A DNA stretch of 56,098 bases from a virus (IMGVR_UViG_3300030102_007626:99572-155669), one strand, 5' to 3'. Shown: positions 5,723 through 12,340, counted from the first letter of the stretch. The notes: generated from the sequence alone by a model not told the origin. Numbers and translations are program-made.

Positions 5723-6055
5723 ATGAAAAAAGTAAATGTAGTTAAATTAGGACGACCTGTTAATGTTAATAGTAAAAGACAAATTAGGTTGAGAGAATTA
5801 GAAGAAAAAAGAAAAAATGGAACTTTGAAAAGAGGACGACCTGTTAATGAAAATAGTGTTAGACAAAAGGAACTTGAAAGAAAAAAGTTTAATAGAGAAA
5901 ATGGAATTGAGTTAAGAGGTAGAAAAGTGAATCCTAATAGTGAAAGACAAATTAGGTTGAGAGAATTAGAAGAAAAAAGAAAAAATGGAACTTTAAAATT
6001 AGGACGACCTAAAAAAGTAAAGGTTGAAGATAGTAATGAAGTTGTAAATAAATAA
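5723..6055 (+). CDS. AT-hook-type repeat protein, candidate DNA binder
   Basis: A 110-residue very basic protein built from repeats. The AT-hook-like core occurs four times (LGRPVN, RGRPVN, RGRKVN, LGRPKK), separated by charged helices such as RQIRLRELEEKRKNGTLK. The GRP tripeptide inserts into the minor groove of AT-rich DNA in known AT-hook proteins. I infer a small DNA-binding protein, perhaps an early regulator or nucleoid-like protein acting on very AT-rich sequences such as the phage promoters. A 56-residue unit is duplicated (see the DNA repeat). The GRP codons keep their Cs (GGACGACCT) in an otherwise C-poor gene. Confidence 0.7.
   Translation: MKKVNVVKLGRPVNVNSKRQIRLRELEEKRKNGTLKRGRPVNENSVRQKELERKKFNRENGIELRGRKVNPNSERQIRLRELEEKRKNGTLKLGRPKKVKVEDSNEVVNK
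5775..5998 (+). repeat. direct repeat, 56 bp at 168-bp spacing, inside AT-hook gene
   Basis: Bases 5775-5830 recur at 5943-5998 with one mismatch (G at 5827, A at 5995). The 168-bp spacing equals 56 codons, so this is an in-frame duplication inside the AT-hook gene. Confidence 0.9.
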
Positions 6056-6069
6056 GTTAGGTTAGGTAG

Positions 6070-6099
6070 TAAGGTTAGTTTGTAAAAGGACTAACCTTA
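6070..6099 (+). terminator. hairpin, probable terminator
   Basis: TAAGGTTAGT pairs perfectly with ACTAACCTTA (10 bp) around a 10-base loop, followed by TTAATATTTATTTT. The U tract is imperfect but the position between two units fits a terminator. Confidence 0.65.
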
Positions 6100-6110
6100 T
6101 TAATATTTAT

Positions 6111-6134
6111 TTTGTATATTGTAGTATAATTAAA
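6111..6134 (+). promoter_or_regulatory. early promoter-like motif, copy 16
   Basis: TTTGTATATTGTA then GTATAATTAAA, 9 bp before an ATG at 6144. Confidence 0.8.
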
Positions 6135-6143
6135 AAAGATAGT

Positions 6144-6302
6144 ATGTTAGAAACAATGTTAAGAGGTTATTATTATAAGTCCTATAATTTAGTATTTGTA
6201 GATGATATTATTGGTTATGTAAGTGATGAATGGTGGTATAAATATGGTAAGAAGTATTTGGAACTTGAAGATAAGAGTAAATATAAAGAATTAGGAGTTT
6301 AG
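6144..6302 (+). CDS. very small early protein (52 residues)
   Basis: ATG at 6144, 9 bp behind a good early motif, opens a 52-codon frame ending TAG at 6300-6302. The product begins MLETMLRGYYYKSYNLVF and is rich in Tyr, Trp and Lys; a hydrophobic middle (NLVFVDDIIGYV) suggests a small beta/alpha protein. No family recognised. The next early motif starts 14 bp after the stop. Confidence 0.6.
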   Translation: MLETMLRGYYYKSYNLVFVDDIIGYVSDEWWYKYGKKYLELEDKSKYKELGV

Positions 6303-6316
6303 TAATTAAAAAATAA

Positions 6317-6340
6317 TTCGTATATTATATTATAATTAAA
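6317..6340 (+). promoter_or_regulatory. early promoter-like motif, copy 17
   Basis: TTCGTATATTATA then TTATAATTAAA, 9 bp before the start at 6350. Confidence 0.8.
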
Positions 6341-6349
6341 AAAGATAAT

Positions 6350-6535
6350 ATGAAAAAATTTAAAACTATTACTATTCAATTTAAGGACGAACCTTTAAAC
6401 TTTAATTATAAAAGTAAATCAGGAACGAAAAAAGAAAATATAAAATTAATAAAAAAAGTAAGTGAATTAATTAGTAAAGATATAAATTCTTATAGTGAAT
6501 TTCATGATAATGAAATAGTAATTAAGTTATTTTAA
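6350..6535 (+). CDS. small basic early protein
   Basis: A 61-residue Lys-rich protein. The start is beta-prone (FKTITIQFKDEPLNF), the middle carries a basic loop (KSKSGTKKENIK) and the end is helical, so it could be a compact single-domain fold. Single-gene unit; no recognised family. Confidence 0.65.
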   Translation: MKKFKTITIQFKDEPLNFNYKSKSGTKKENIKLIKKVSELISKDINSYSEFHDNEIVIKLF

Positions 6536-6561
6536 GTTGGAATATTAGTTTAAATAGATAG

Positions 6562-6585
6562 TTCGTATATTATAGTATAATTAAA
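6562..6585 (+). promoter_or_regulatory. early promoter-like motif, copy 18
   Basis: TTCGTATATTATA then GTATAATTAAA, 10 bp before the start at 6596. It would also transcribe the structured RNA at 6790. Confidence 0.8.
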
Positions 6586-6595
6586 AAAAAGAAAT

Positions 6596-6778
6596 ATGTT
6601 TGAGAAAAAAATGTTGTTAGGATTTAGTAAAGAGATAAAATTGGATTTGTTAGATAAAGCTAATAAACAAGGAGAACATGGTATAGTATTTCAGATGATG
6701 AAGATATTATTAGATGCACCTATAAGTGAAGGTGGTATTAGTACTGAGGAGATAAAAGAAATACTTGGTATGGAGTAA
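6596..6778 (+). CDS. small early protein upstream of a structured RNA
   Basis: A 60-residue protein, mostly helical (KEIKLDLLDKANKQ, VFQMMKILLDA, STEEIKEILGM), with no membrane segment. It is the last gene of the C-poor block. Its stop codon is only 11 bases before the start of a long inverted repeat at 6790, so the RNA element is probably on the same transcript. Function unknown. Confidence 0.65.
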   Translation: MFEKKMLLGFSKEIKLDLLDKANKQGEHGIVFQMMKILLDAPISEGGISTEEIKEILGME

Positions 6779-6789
6779 GAAATTGATAT

Positions 6790-6863
6790 TACTCACCTCG
6801 GAGAGTGGAATGACCAAGAAATGGTTGGGTTGCTAAAAAGAGAGGGTAGCAGCGAGGTGAGTA
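6790..6863 (+). ncRNA. candidate structured RNA, three-way junction
   Basis: An 11-bp perfect stem (TACTCACCTCG at 6790-6800 with CGAGGTGAGTA at 6853-6863) closes two smaller hairpins: GACCA/TGGTT with an AGAAA loop (6812-6826) and TGCTA/TAGCA (6831-6851). The base composition is much less AT-rich than the surroundings and no credible frame covers it. It is followed at once by an intrinsic terminator, so it may be the 3' end of the 6596 transcript or a separate small RNA. I do not recognise a known RNA family, and I looked for and did not find hammerhead core sequences. Confidence 0.5.
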
Positions 6864-6865
6864 TA

Positions 6866-6916
6866 GATATTTGGTTTTAGGGTTTTAGCCATCAAATTAA
6901 AACCCATATCTTTTTT
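6866..6916 (+). terminator. intrinsic terminator after the structured RNA
   Basis: GGGTTTTA (6880-6887) pairs with TAAAACCC (6898-6905). The helix continues after a 9-base bulge with GATAT (6866-6870) and ATATC (6906-6910), and six T follow directly (6911-6916). Confidence 0.75.
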
Positions 6917-6935
6917 AATTATACAATCGCCAACG

Positions 6936-6961
6936 GCTCTACATTAACCCAAGTGTAGAGC
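6936..6961 (+). other. hairpin in the 6779-6988 intergenic region
   Basis: GCTCTACA (6936-6943) pairs perfectly with TGTAGAGC (6954-6961) around a 10-base loop. It lies between the terminator and the next gene and has no T tract. It could be a leader structure for gene 6989 or part of the same RNA system. Confidence 0.5.
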
Positions 6962-6988
6962 TTTAGGTGACCAAAAAATAGAAAGTAT

Positions 6989-7240
6989 ATGGTAAAGAGA
7001 GGTATGGTAGCTACGATGCAAAAATTAGAGGCGCAATCATGGGTAGCTCAAGATGAGTGGAAAGAGTTATATGGTACAGATAGTAAACATTATCGCCACC
7101 TAGAAACACGTTGGAAAACATTGTACATGGTACTCAAAGCGTGTGGATACGATCCAGATTACGATCTACGTAATCAGATGCTCAGCCAAGATATCAAGGG
7201 TAGAGGTTTAGCGGGTGCTGGTTCGTATATTGTAGCATAA
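6989..7240 (+). CDS. early-region protein of unknown function
   Basis: An 83-residue protein with normal base composition and many Trp, Tyr and Arg residues (SWVAQDEWKELYG, HYRHLETRWKTLYMVLKACG), likely helical. It has no early motif of its own, so it is transcribed by read-through or from an unrecognised promoter. ATG at 7004 is an alternative start. Its last codons (GSYIVA) are formed by the next early motif (7222-7245), so coding sequence and promoter overlap. Confidence 0.6.
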   Translation: MVKRGMVATMQKLEAQSWVAQDEWKELYGTDSKHYRHLETRWKTLYMVLKACGYDPDYDLRNQMLSQDIKGRGLAGAGSYIVA

Positions 7241-7245
7241 TTAAA
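7222..7245 (+). promoter_or_regulatory. early promoter-like motif, copy 19, inside a gene end
   Basis: TTCGTATATTGTA then GCATAATTAAA, 10 bp before the start at 7256. It overlaps the last six codons and stop of the preceding gene. Confidence 0.75.
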
Positions 7246-7255
7246 AAGAAATAAC

Positions 7256-7492
7256 ATGAACATTTATAAAGTATACAGTACAGATGATTATGGTAGACCA
7301 GAAGATATTCTTGGTTATGTGAAAGCAGATAGTGAACATGATGCTAGAGTAAAGATGTCAATTGTGTTATATGGAGATGATGATACTGAGATTGTAACGA
7401 CTGGTTATTATGGAGCAAAGATGGTATCATCTGATGAGTATAACTTGGCACTCCAAACAGCTAAAATGGAGTTAGATAAATTTAATTTGTAG
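7256..7492 (+). CDS. last gene of the early array, unknown function
   Basis: A 78-residue acidic protein. An N-terminal beta-prone part (MNIYKVYSTDDYGRPED) is followed by a helix rich in Ala and charged residues (ADSEHDARVKMSIVL) and a C-terminal helix. The alternation resembles small phage proteins of an alpha/beta fold, but I cannot name a family. It is followed by about 400 bases without a gene. Confidence 0.7.
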   Translation: MNIYKVYSTDDYGRPEDILGYVKADSEHDARVKMSIVLYGDDDTEIVTTGYYGAKMVSSDEYNLALQTAKMELDKFNL

Positions 7493-7890
7493 ATAAGTAG
7501 AGTAGTAATACCCCTTTATGCCGTACCGCGTGCGGCGGTATATATATGGTATATGTATGGTAATACCGTACCACGCGCGCGGTCGTCAATACGCGGGTAT
7601 GTGGTAGAAGTCCATGGATTAGACACACTTATAAATCGTAAACGATCTACCAACCTCGATTAATATATACGAATATCCCCACGTTGTAAATCGCTTTTTC
7701 AACATGGAATTTTTGTGGTTTTTCCACGAGAATCAAATCTTTTTTCTTTAAAAATTTTTTGCATCGACGCAAGTATATACCTATATTTCTTTTGTTTTTA
7801 CCCAGATTGAAACCTAAATTTTTTCCCACATATGTATAGATACAGTTACAGATAATAGTTATACTTTCACTAACTAAAAACACATAAAAG
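7493..7890. other. intergenic region with GC-rich hairpin island
   Basis: About 400 bases without a credible + strand gene between the early array and the next cluster. Positions 7511-7600 are unusually GC- and CpG-rich for this genome. They contain TACCGC/GCGGTA, a 6-bp stem with a 5-base loop at 7524-7540, and a second CG-rich segment at 7565-7597. The rest is T-rich. It could hold an origin, a host-type promoter for 7891, or a structured leader; none can be proven here. A 78-residue open frame on the minus strand (7883-7647) is probably chance. Confidence 0.5.
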
Positions 7891-8406
7891 ATGAAAAAGA
7901 TATTGCTATTATTATTGCTATTGCCTACTATACTTCTAAGTCAGACACGACAATTCCGTCCCGATAACCAAATATACCTTGAGGCAAACACCGGTGTAGG
8001 TGTCACTGGAGGAGGACCAATTATTCCTAACTTTAGTACTAAGGATTGGAAAGTTAGTAATCTCCCATTTGCATCATTATCTCTAGGGTATATATGTGAT
8101 TTTGGTGATTATAGTTTAATAGATATGTCCGCTGGTGTTTCTTTCCCCGATGTATGGACTGCTAAATTTGGTTTAGGGTCTTATTATGATATGGGTGGAC
8201 ATGAAAACGCTAGTATTATTTTGGGTGTAAGACTTAACCCTGGTATGGTTTATGCTCAATATAATATTAAAGTTAAGGATTTAGGTTTCTTTACTTGTAG
8301 TGTTGAAATGGGTACTGGGTATTGGGGTAGAGGTGAGTATATACATATTCTTAATGCGGGGTGGAGATGGCAGTTAACTTTTTGGGATAAAAAAGATAGA
8401 AAATGA
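7891..8406 (+). CDS. exported beta-rich protein, outer-membrane-like
   Basis: A 171-residue protein with a clear signal peptide (MKKILLLLLLLPTILLSQ, residues 1-18). Ending in SQ is common for flavobacterial secreted proteins. The mature part alternates polar and apolar residues and is rich in Gly and aromatics (LSLGYICDFGDYSL, GLGSYYDMGG, AGWRWQLTFW), as in small beta-barrel or outer-membrane-associated proteins. It is the first gene after the 400-base gap and overlaps the next gene by 4 bp (ATGA). A role in altering the infected cell envelope, for example blocking other phages, is inference. Confidence 0.65.
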   Translation: MKKILLLLLLLPTILLSQTRQFRPDNQIYLEANTGVGVTGGGPIIPNFSTKDWKVSNLPFASLSLGYICDFGDYSLIDMSAGVSFPDVWTAKFGLGSYYDMGGHENASIILGVRLNPGMVYAQYNIKVKDLGFFTCSVEMGTGYWGRGEYIHILNAGWRWQLTFWDKKDRK

Positions 8407-8957
8407 AAAAATTAAAATTAGTTATTATAGTTGTTATATTAAGTTTAGTTTCTTGTAATAAATTTGATGATGATGGGTTTAGAATTTATAAGATTAAAGA
8501 AGGAAAACATCGTTCTACTTTTAAAATAAAATATACTAAAGAAAACTCTTTTGATATTCAAGTAAAATTTGATGAATCTGCAAGATATACTTCTTATTTT
8601 CCTGGAAATCAACTAGATGTTAATAAACTTTGGGGTGTTAGTGATTGTGGAACTAACCATAGTGAAAATTCTATAAGGTTTGGTTGGAGATGGGATTTAA
8701 ACCAAGAACAAATTGAAATTTTAATGTATCGTCGTTTATCAAGTGGATTTGATTTTAAATCATTAGGGTATACTAATCCTGGGGATATTAATTATATGTC
8801 GTTAAAAATAACTGATAGTCATTATTATATGACATTAAATGGTGTTGAAGATTCTATAGGTAGAGATTGTTCTAATCCTTGTAGAAGATATTTTTTATAC
8901 CCATATTTTGGTGGGGATGAAAAAGCTCCTCATGATATTACTATAAAAATAAAATAG
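8403..8957 (+). CDS. putative surface lipoprotein
   Basis: A 184-residue protein with a lipoprotein signal: MKKLKLVIIVVILSLVSC with Cys18 as the acylated residue. The residues after the Cys (NKFDDDG) are acidic, resembling the lipoprotein export signal that sends lipoproteins to the cell surface in Bacteroidota. The mature domain is beta-prone (TFKIKYTKENSFDIQVKF) with four Cys near the end. It is coupled by a 4-bp overlap to the exported protein before it, so the two likely act together in the host envelope. Superinfection exclusion is a plausible but unproven role. Confidence 0.65.
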   Translation: MKKLKLVIIVVILSLVSCNKFDDDGFRIYKIKEGKHRSTFKIKYTKENSFDIQVKFDESARYTSYFPGNQLDVNKLWGVSDCGTNHSENSIRFGWRWDLNQEQIEILMYRRLSSGFDFKSLGYTNPGDINYMSLKITDSHYYMTLNGVEDSIGRDCSNPCRRYFLYPYFGGDEKAPHDITIKIK

Positions 8958-8964
8958 TTAGTTA

Positions 8965-8975
8965 TATATTTATAA
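8965..8975 (+). promoter_or_regulatory. TATATTTATAA motif (candidate late element)
   Basis: TATATTTATAA, 11 bp before the start at 8987. The same word precedes many structural genes in this window. Confidence 0.55.
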
Positions 8976-8986
8976 TAAAATAAATA

Positions 8987-9274
8987 ATGTCTGCAACTTT
9001 TACATTTCATAATCCTTCTGGGTCTGCTTATTTTGTTATGGAGACAACAAGGTCTTTAGATACGGGTACTTATCTTACTGGTACTCCTAAATATGCATCA
9101 GGCTCATTTTCTGAATTTACTGGATCTAATTCTATTGTTCAATCTGATTTTATTTTTGGTCAGGTAGTACCTCCTGGTACTTCTTCTTTTAAATTTAATA
9201 ATACTATTACTATTCCGGTTGAGAATGTGTTTTTTAGAGGAACAGGGGAATATAATTTAATTGTAGAAATATAA
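8987..9274 (+). CDS. small putative virion protein
   Basis: A 95-residue Ser/Thr/Gly/Phe-rich protein with no charge clusters, typical of beta-structured virion components. It follows a candidate late motif and precedes a larger protein of the same character (9284), so a tail-fibre or decoration role is likely. No specific family is recognised. Confidence 0.6.
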   Translation: MSATFTFHNPSGSAYFVMETTRSLDTGTYLTGTPKYASGSFSEFTGSNSIVQSDFIFGQVVPPGTSSFKFNNTITIPVENVFFRGTGEYNLIVEI

Positions 9275-9283
9275 TATATACAT

Positions 9284-10093
9284 ATGGCAATCTATAATAT
9301 AACATCTCAACAATTAGAAGGAAAAGGGATTTTAAATTCATTTGAAATACCTACTGCTGGTGGAGTAACTACTACAAGTTCCATTAGATTATTAACTTAT
9401 GGACAAACTAATTCTGTAGGTCCTAATCCTGCTTATACTGATTGGCTAGTAACAACTGGTTCAACAGGCACCCCAGGTAGTGTATTTGAACAATTCCACA
9501 CCAGTCAAGGGATGACAAATTGGGGAATGCAAAGAGTAGCACAGACTGGTAGAGGTTCTATAACTTTTGGTCTTCAAAGAGGATATGGACAATTAAGACT
9601 TAATAATCTCCCATATGCTGGTATAAGTGGGAACCAAGTTATTCCCGGAACTATTACAGCTGTTGATTTAACATTCCGTATAGGGGTGGTGAACAGCAGC
9701 ACTGGAAATGATAGATTAGGTGTTTTTTCTGCAGGTACTGGGAGTCAATTAGCAACTTCATCATTAGCAGGTTTCCCTAGTTATATTCTTGCGGGTAATA
9801 GAACAGCTTACTCAGATTTTATAACTATTAGTTCATCTATGTCTCCAAACCCTAAAGAAATAACTTTTAGTTTAAATTCAACAGCTATAGCAGTAATGAA
9901 TAATCAAAATAAAAATGATGGGGAATTAATTAATTTTGCTTTTATTTGGGAAAAAGATTTTACTGGAACTGCGCCTTCTGGTGGAGATGGTTTAGACATA
10001 AAATTAGCTAGTGGAAGTAATGCAGATCCATCAACAGGAGCCCCTGCTGATTATTTTATTCCTAAATTTAATATTACGTATATTCCAGATTAA
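9284..10093 (+). CDS. putative tail fibre or virion surface protein
   Basis: A 269-residue protein rich in Gly, Ser, Thr and Asn, with beta-strand patterns throughout and no signal peptide. The composition resembles receptor-binding or fibre-tip proteins. It sits 9 bp behind the small virion protein and in front of a methyltransferase. I cannot name a family; structural assignment is by composition and context. Confidence 0.55.
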   Translation: MAIYNITSQQLEGKGILNSFEIPTAGGVTTTSSIRLLTYGQTNSVGPNPAYTDWLVTTGSTGTPGSVFEQFHTSQGMTNWGMQRVAQTGRGSITFGLQRGYGQLRLNNLPYAGISGNQVIPGTITAVDLTFRIGVVNSSTGNDRLGVFSAGTGSQLATSSLAGFPSYILAGNRTAYSDFITISSSMSPNPKEITFSLNSTAIAVMNNQNKNDGELINFAFIWEKDFTGTAPSGGDGLDIKLASGSNADPSTGAPADYFIPKFNITYIPD

Positions 10094-10105
10094 AAAAATA
10101 ATATA

Positions 10106-10672
10106 ATGAAACAATATACTTTAGATATTACAGATTCACAAATAACGTTTAATACTACTGATGATCCTAACACTATTCAACAAGTTATGATGGATTGGGA
10201 AGATGATCTAATGAAAGCACATGCTGATTTAGTATGTCATAATAAAGGGGATATTTTAGAATTTGGTTTTGGATTAGGTATATCTGCTACATACATTCAA
10301 TCTCATAATCCAAAATCTCATACTATAATAGAAACTCACCCTCAAATTATTGAAAAAGCTAAATTATGGGCTCAAGGAAAATCTAATGTTATAATTATAG
10401 AAGATGATTGGATTGAATACTTTGATCAATTAGGTACATATGATGGTATATTTTTTGATACCTATGGGGATAATAATTTTTTAAAATTTGGTGAAAAAGC
10501 AGAAGCATTAGCTAAACCAGGAGCTCATGTTACTTGGTGGAATGCTTTATCTGAAGAAAATAATGTGTATGGGTTTAAAAATGTTACATACACAAAATAC
10601 GATGTAGATCCACCTGAAAATAACTATTTTATAGCTAAAGAATATTATCTTCCTTTAAAAATATTTACATAA
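10106..10672 (+). CDS. SAM-dependent methyltransferase, guanidinoacetate/arginine type
   Basis: A 188-residue Rossmann-type methyltransferase. The SAM-binding motif I is ILEFGFGLGIS (residues 50-60), the acidic residue ending strand 2 is Glu76 (TIIETHP), and motif post-II is DGIFFDTYG (113-121). These features and the C-terminal NNYFIAKEYYLPL match the guanidinoacetate N-methyltransferase / Rmt2 arginine methyltransferase group rather than DNA methylases. I infer methylation of a guanidino nitrogen in a small molecule or protein arginine. It sits between fibre-like genes and a zinc-ribbon protein; the substrate is unknown. Confidence 0.75.
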   Translation: MKQYTLDITDSQITFNTTDDPNTIQQVMMDWEDDLMKAHADLVCHNKGDILEFGFGLGISATYIQSHNPKSHTIIETHPQIIEKAKLWAQGKSNVIIIEDDWIEYFDQLGTYDGIFFDTYGDNNFLKFGEKAEALAKPGAHVTWWNALSEENNVYGFKNVTYTKYDVDPPENNYFIAKEYYLPLKIFT

Positions 10673-10681
10673 TATTTATAA
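10671..10681 (+). promoter_or_regulatory. AATATTTATAA motif (candidate late element)
   Basis: AATATTTATAA, overlapping the methyltransferase stop and ending 4 bp before the start at 10686. Confidence 0.45.
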
Positions 10682-10685
10682 GAAA

Positions 10686-10874
10686 ATGGCACATAAAGTA
10701 TTTATTAGGCACACTTACATCTATAAATGTAGTGATACTAAATGTAAGGGAGAGTGGAAAATAAATGAAGCCGAAAATATTGAAAAGTTAGGTTGCCCAC
10801 ATTGTGGAAAACAAGATTATGTAGAATACGTTAGAGTAGATCAACGTGAAAAATACAATAAAAAGTGGGAATAA
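10686..10874 (+). CDS. small zinc-ribbon protein
   Basis: A 62-residue protein with two cysteine pairs, CSDTKC (residues 15-20) and CPHC (37-40), the pattern of a zinc ribbon. Basic residues at both ends would fit nucleic-acid or protein binding. It ends before a copy of the early motif (10897), so it is the last gene of the fibre-like group. Function unknown. Confidence 0.65.
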   Translation: MAHKVFIRHTYIYKCSDTKCKGEWKINEAENIEKLGCPHCGKQDYVEYVRVDQREKYNKKWE

Positions 10875-10896
10875 AGCTTGGATATTATAAAAATAT

Positions 10897-10921
10897 TTCG
10901 TATATTATAGCATAAATTTAA
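10897..10921 (+). promoter_or_regulatory. early promoter-like motif, copy 20, driving the sigma-factor operon
   Basis: TTCGTATATTATA then GCATAAATTTAAA, 12 bp before the start at 10934. It is the only good copy after 7.3 kb and precedes an operon that ends with the late sigma factor. Confidence 0.75.
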
Positions 10922-10933
10922 AAAATAAAAGTT

Positions 10934-11116
10934 ATGTTAAAATTAATTAAAATGAAAAAAGAAAAAGTAAATAGTATTATAATTGCTACAATAGCAATAG
11001 GATTAATTGTTTCTTTCTTTTTTACAGGTTTTCTTGCACTTCCATTTGTGGCAGGGTTATTTATAGGTGAAAGATTTATTAACCCAGTACTTTTCCCAAC
11101 ACAAGATGGAGAATAA
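10934..11116 (+). CDS. small membrane protein
   Basis: A 60-residue protein with a basic N-terminus (LKLIKMKKEK) and one or two hydrophobic segments (residues 14-46, IIIATIAIGLIVSFFFTGFL and the following stretch), so an inner-membrane protein. First gene behind the early motif. An in-frame ATG at 10952 is an alternative start. Function unknown. Confidence 0.65.
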   Translation: MLKLIKMKKEKVNSIIIATIAIGLIVSFFFTGFLALPFVAGLFIGERFINPVLFPTQDGE

Positions 11117-11345
11117 AGAATTTAAATCAAGAAAAATTACAACTTCAGACGGAACAATAATGTATATGTTTAATGGAAAATTACATAATTGGGAAGGACC
11201 AGCATTAATTCCAGAAGGTAATATGAGAAAAAGAGAATATTATTTAAATGGAATTAAAATGTCAGAATCAGAATATAAAGATGCTTTAAGAAGACGTGAA
11301 GGATTACCATGGTATAAAGGTTCTAGTGCTAATGCAAGATTTTAA
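11106..11345 (+). CDS. small soluble protein; start trimmed
   Basis: A 79-residue protein starting MENKEFKSRK. An upstream in-frame ATG at 11067 would overlap the previous gene by 50 bp; 11106 gives an 11-bp overlap and is preferred. The middle (SDGTIMYMFNGKLHNWEGPA, EYYLNGIKMSESEY) resembles short beta repeats of the type YxxGxxh seen in MORN-like toxin-antitoxin repeat proteins, but with only two units. Part of the 10934-14134 operon. Confidence 0.6.
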   Translation: MENKEFKSRKITTSDGTIMYMFNGKLHNWEGPALIPEGNMRKREYYLNGIKMSESEYKDALRRREGLPWYKGSSANARF

Positions 11346-11353
11346 AATAAAAT

Positions 11354-11602
11354 ATGGAAAATACTTACGAAAGAAAACATAAAGAAGAATTAACTGATTT
11401 ACAGGATCAATTAATAAATTTACAAAATAATTTAATTAGTATGTGTAGTATTAGAGATGATATTTGGAGATATCACCCTAATAATGATGATTTTGTAAAT
11501 CCTATTGCTGAGTATGATAATATTGTTAATGAAATTGATGAATTACAAAAAACAATTAGTAAAACAGAATTAAAAATTATTCATTTAAATTCAACAAATT
11601 AG
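11354..11602 (+). CDS. small coiled-coil protein
   Basis: An 82-residue protein with heptad-like Leu/Ile spacing at both ends (ELTDLQDQLINLQNNLISM, VNEIDELQKTISKTELKII), forming a probable helical hairpin. No further domain. In the operon between a small membrane-gene pair and gene 11607. Confidence 0.65.
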   Translation: MENTYERKHKEELTDLQDQLINLQNNLISMCSIRDDIWRYHPNNDDFVNPIAEYDNIVNEIDELQKTISKTELKIIHLNSTN

Positions 11603-11606
11603 TAAT

Positions 11607-12068
11607 ATGACAATAGATATAGATAACGTATTTGGGTTATTTGGATTTGGAAAAGATAAAGGTAAGAATAAAAAACTTGAAACTGATTATTTTGAAGATT
11701 TTAAAAATACTCCTAAATTTAAAGTAGGAATGTTTTATAAAATGATTTGGGAAGGAAATAGTTTTCGTGATCAAATTTCTAACTTTTTTCTTAATTCTAA
11801 TTTAGGAGATGTTCCTTCTGGGTTGGATGAAGCGGGTGATTATGTTATGTATACAAGAGCTTATTATTGGATACAAGAATGTAATTTACAAGATAAAGAA
11901 TGGGAAGAAGCATTAAATTATTATCTTGATAGAGAACTTATAAACTGTATAAAATTATCTATAAAGTATTTTGAAGAAATAGAGGAGTTTGAAAAATGTG
12001 CTTTCCTTAAAAAATTACAAACATACTCGGAAAAACAAGAAGTTTTAAATAAGTTAAAAGAAACTTGA
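11607..12068 (+). CDS. conserved-looking phage protein of unknown function
   Basis: A 153-residue, mostly helical protein with many aromatic residues (VGMFYKMIWEGNSFRDQI, YTRAYYWIQECN). Its N-terminus (VFGLFGFGKDKGKNKK) is a Gly/Lys-rich tail. I recall similar short proteins from marine T4-like phages but cannot name a function. It lies in the early-motif operon upstream of the phosphohydrolase. Confidence 0.65.
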   Translation: MTIDIDNVFGLFGFGKDKGKNKKLETDYFEDFKNTPKFKVGMFYKMIWEGNSFRDQISNFFLNSNLGDVPSGLDEAGDYVMYTRAYYWIQECNLQDKEWEEALNYYLDRELINCIKLSIKYFEEIEEFEKCAFLKKLQTYSEKQEVLNKLKET

Positions 12069-12157
12069 TTTCTTAAAATATTGTTATTACCTTAAATTTA
12101 TATTTAAATTATTAAATAAAAAAGTTTAATAAAAATAAATAAATAATTAAATAAAAA

Positions 12158-12325
12158 ATGAAAAATAAAGAGTTATTATTAAGACGCATGCAAACTTTAG
12201 AAGGACTACTTAAACGAACCAGAGTATACCTTAGTGAAAATCGTGTACAAGACGCTAAAAAAGTAATTGAAGAAATTCTTGAATTAAGACAGGATATGGA
12301 ATCAATAGTAGAAAGAGAAAATTAA
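12158..12325 (+). CDS. very small helical protein (55 residues)
   Basis: ATG at 12158 opens a 55-codon frame ending TAA at 12323-12325; the product begins MKNKELLLRRMQTLEGLLKR. It is a continuous amphipathic, charged helix (VQDAKKVIEEILELRQDM), probably a small coiled-coil protein. It has an A-rich leader and ends 15 bp before the phosphohydrolase start. No function is evident. Confidence 0.6.
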   Translation: MKNKELLLRRMQTLEGLLKRTRVYLSENRVQDAKKVIEEILELRQDMESIVEREN

Positions 12326-12340
12326 ATCAAAATAAAAGTT

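Noticed and set aside
6790-6961. tRNA, tmRNA or hammerhead ribozyme
   Set aside because: No cloverleaf with anticodon arm and T-loop consensus, and no CTGANGA/GAAA core. The element remains an unassigned structured RNA candidate. I saw no tRNA elsewhere in the window, but I could not run a covariance search.
7647-7883. 78-residue open frame on the minus strand in the 400-base gap
   Set aside because: It would be the only minus-strand gene in the window, has no promoter-like element, and lies in T-rich DNA where chance frames are common.
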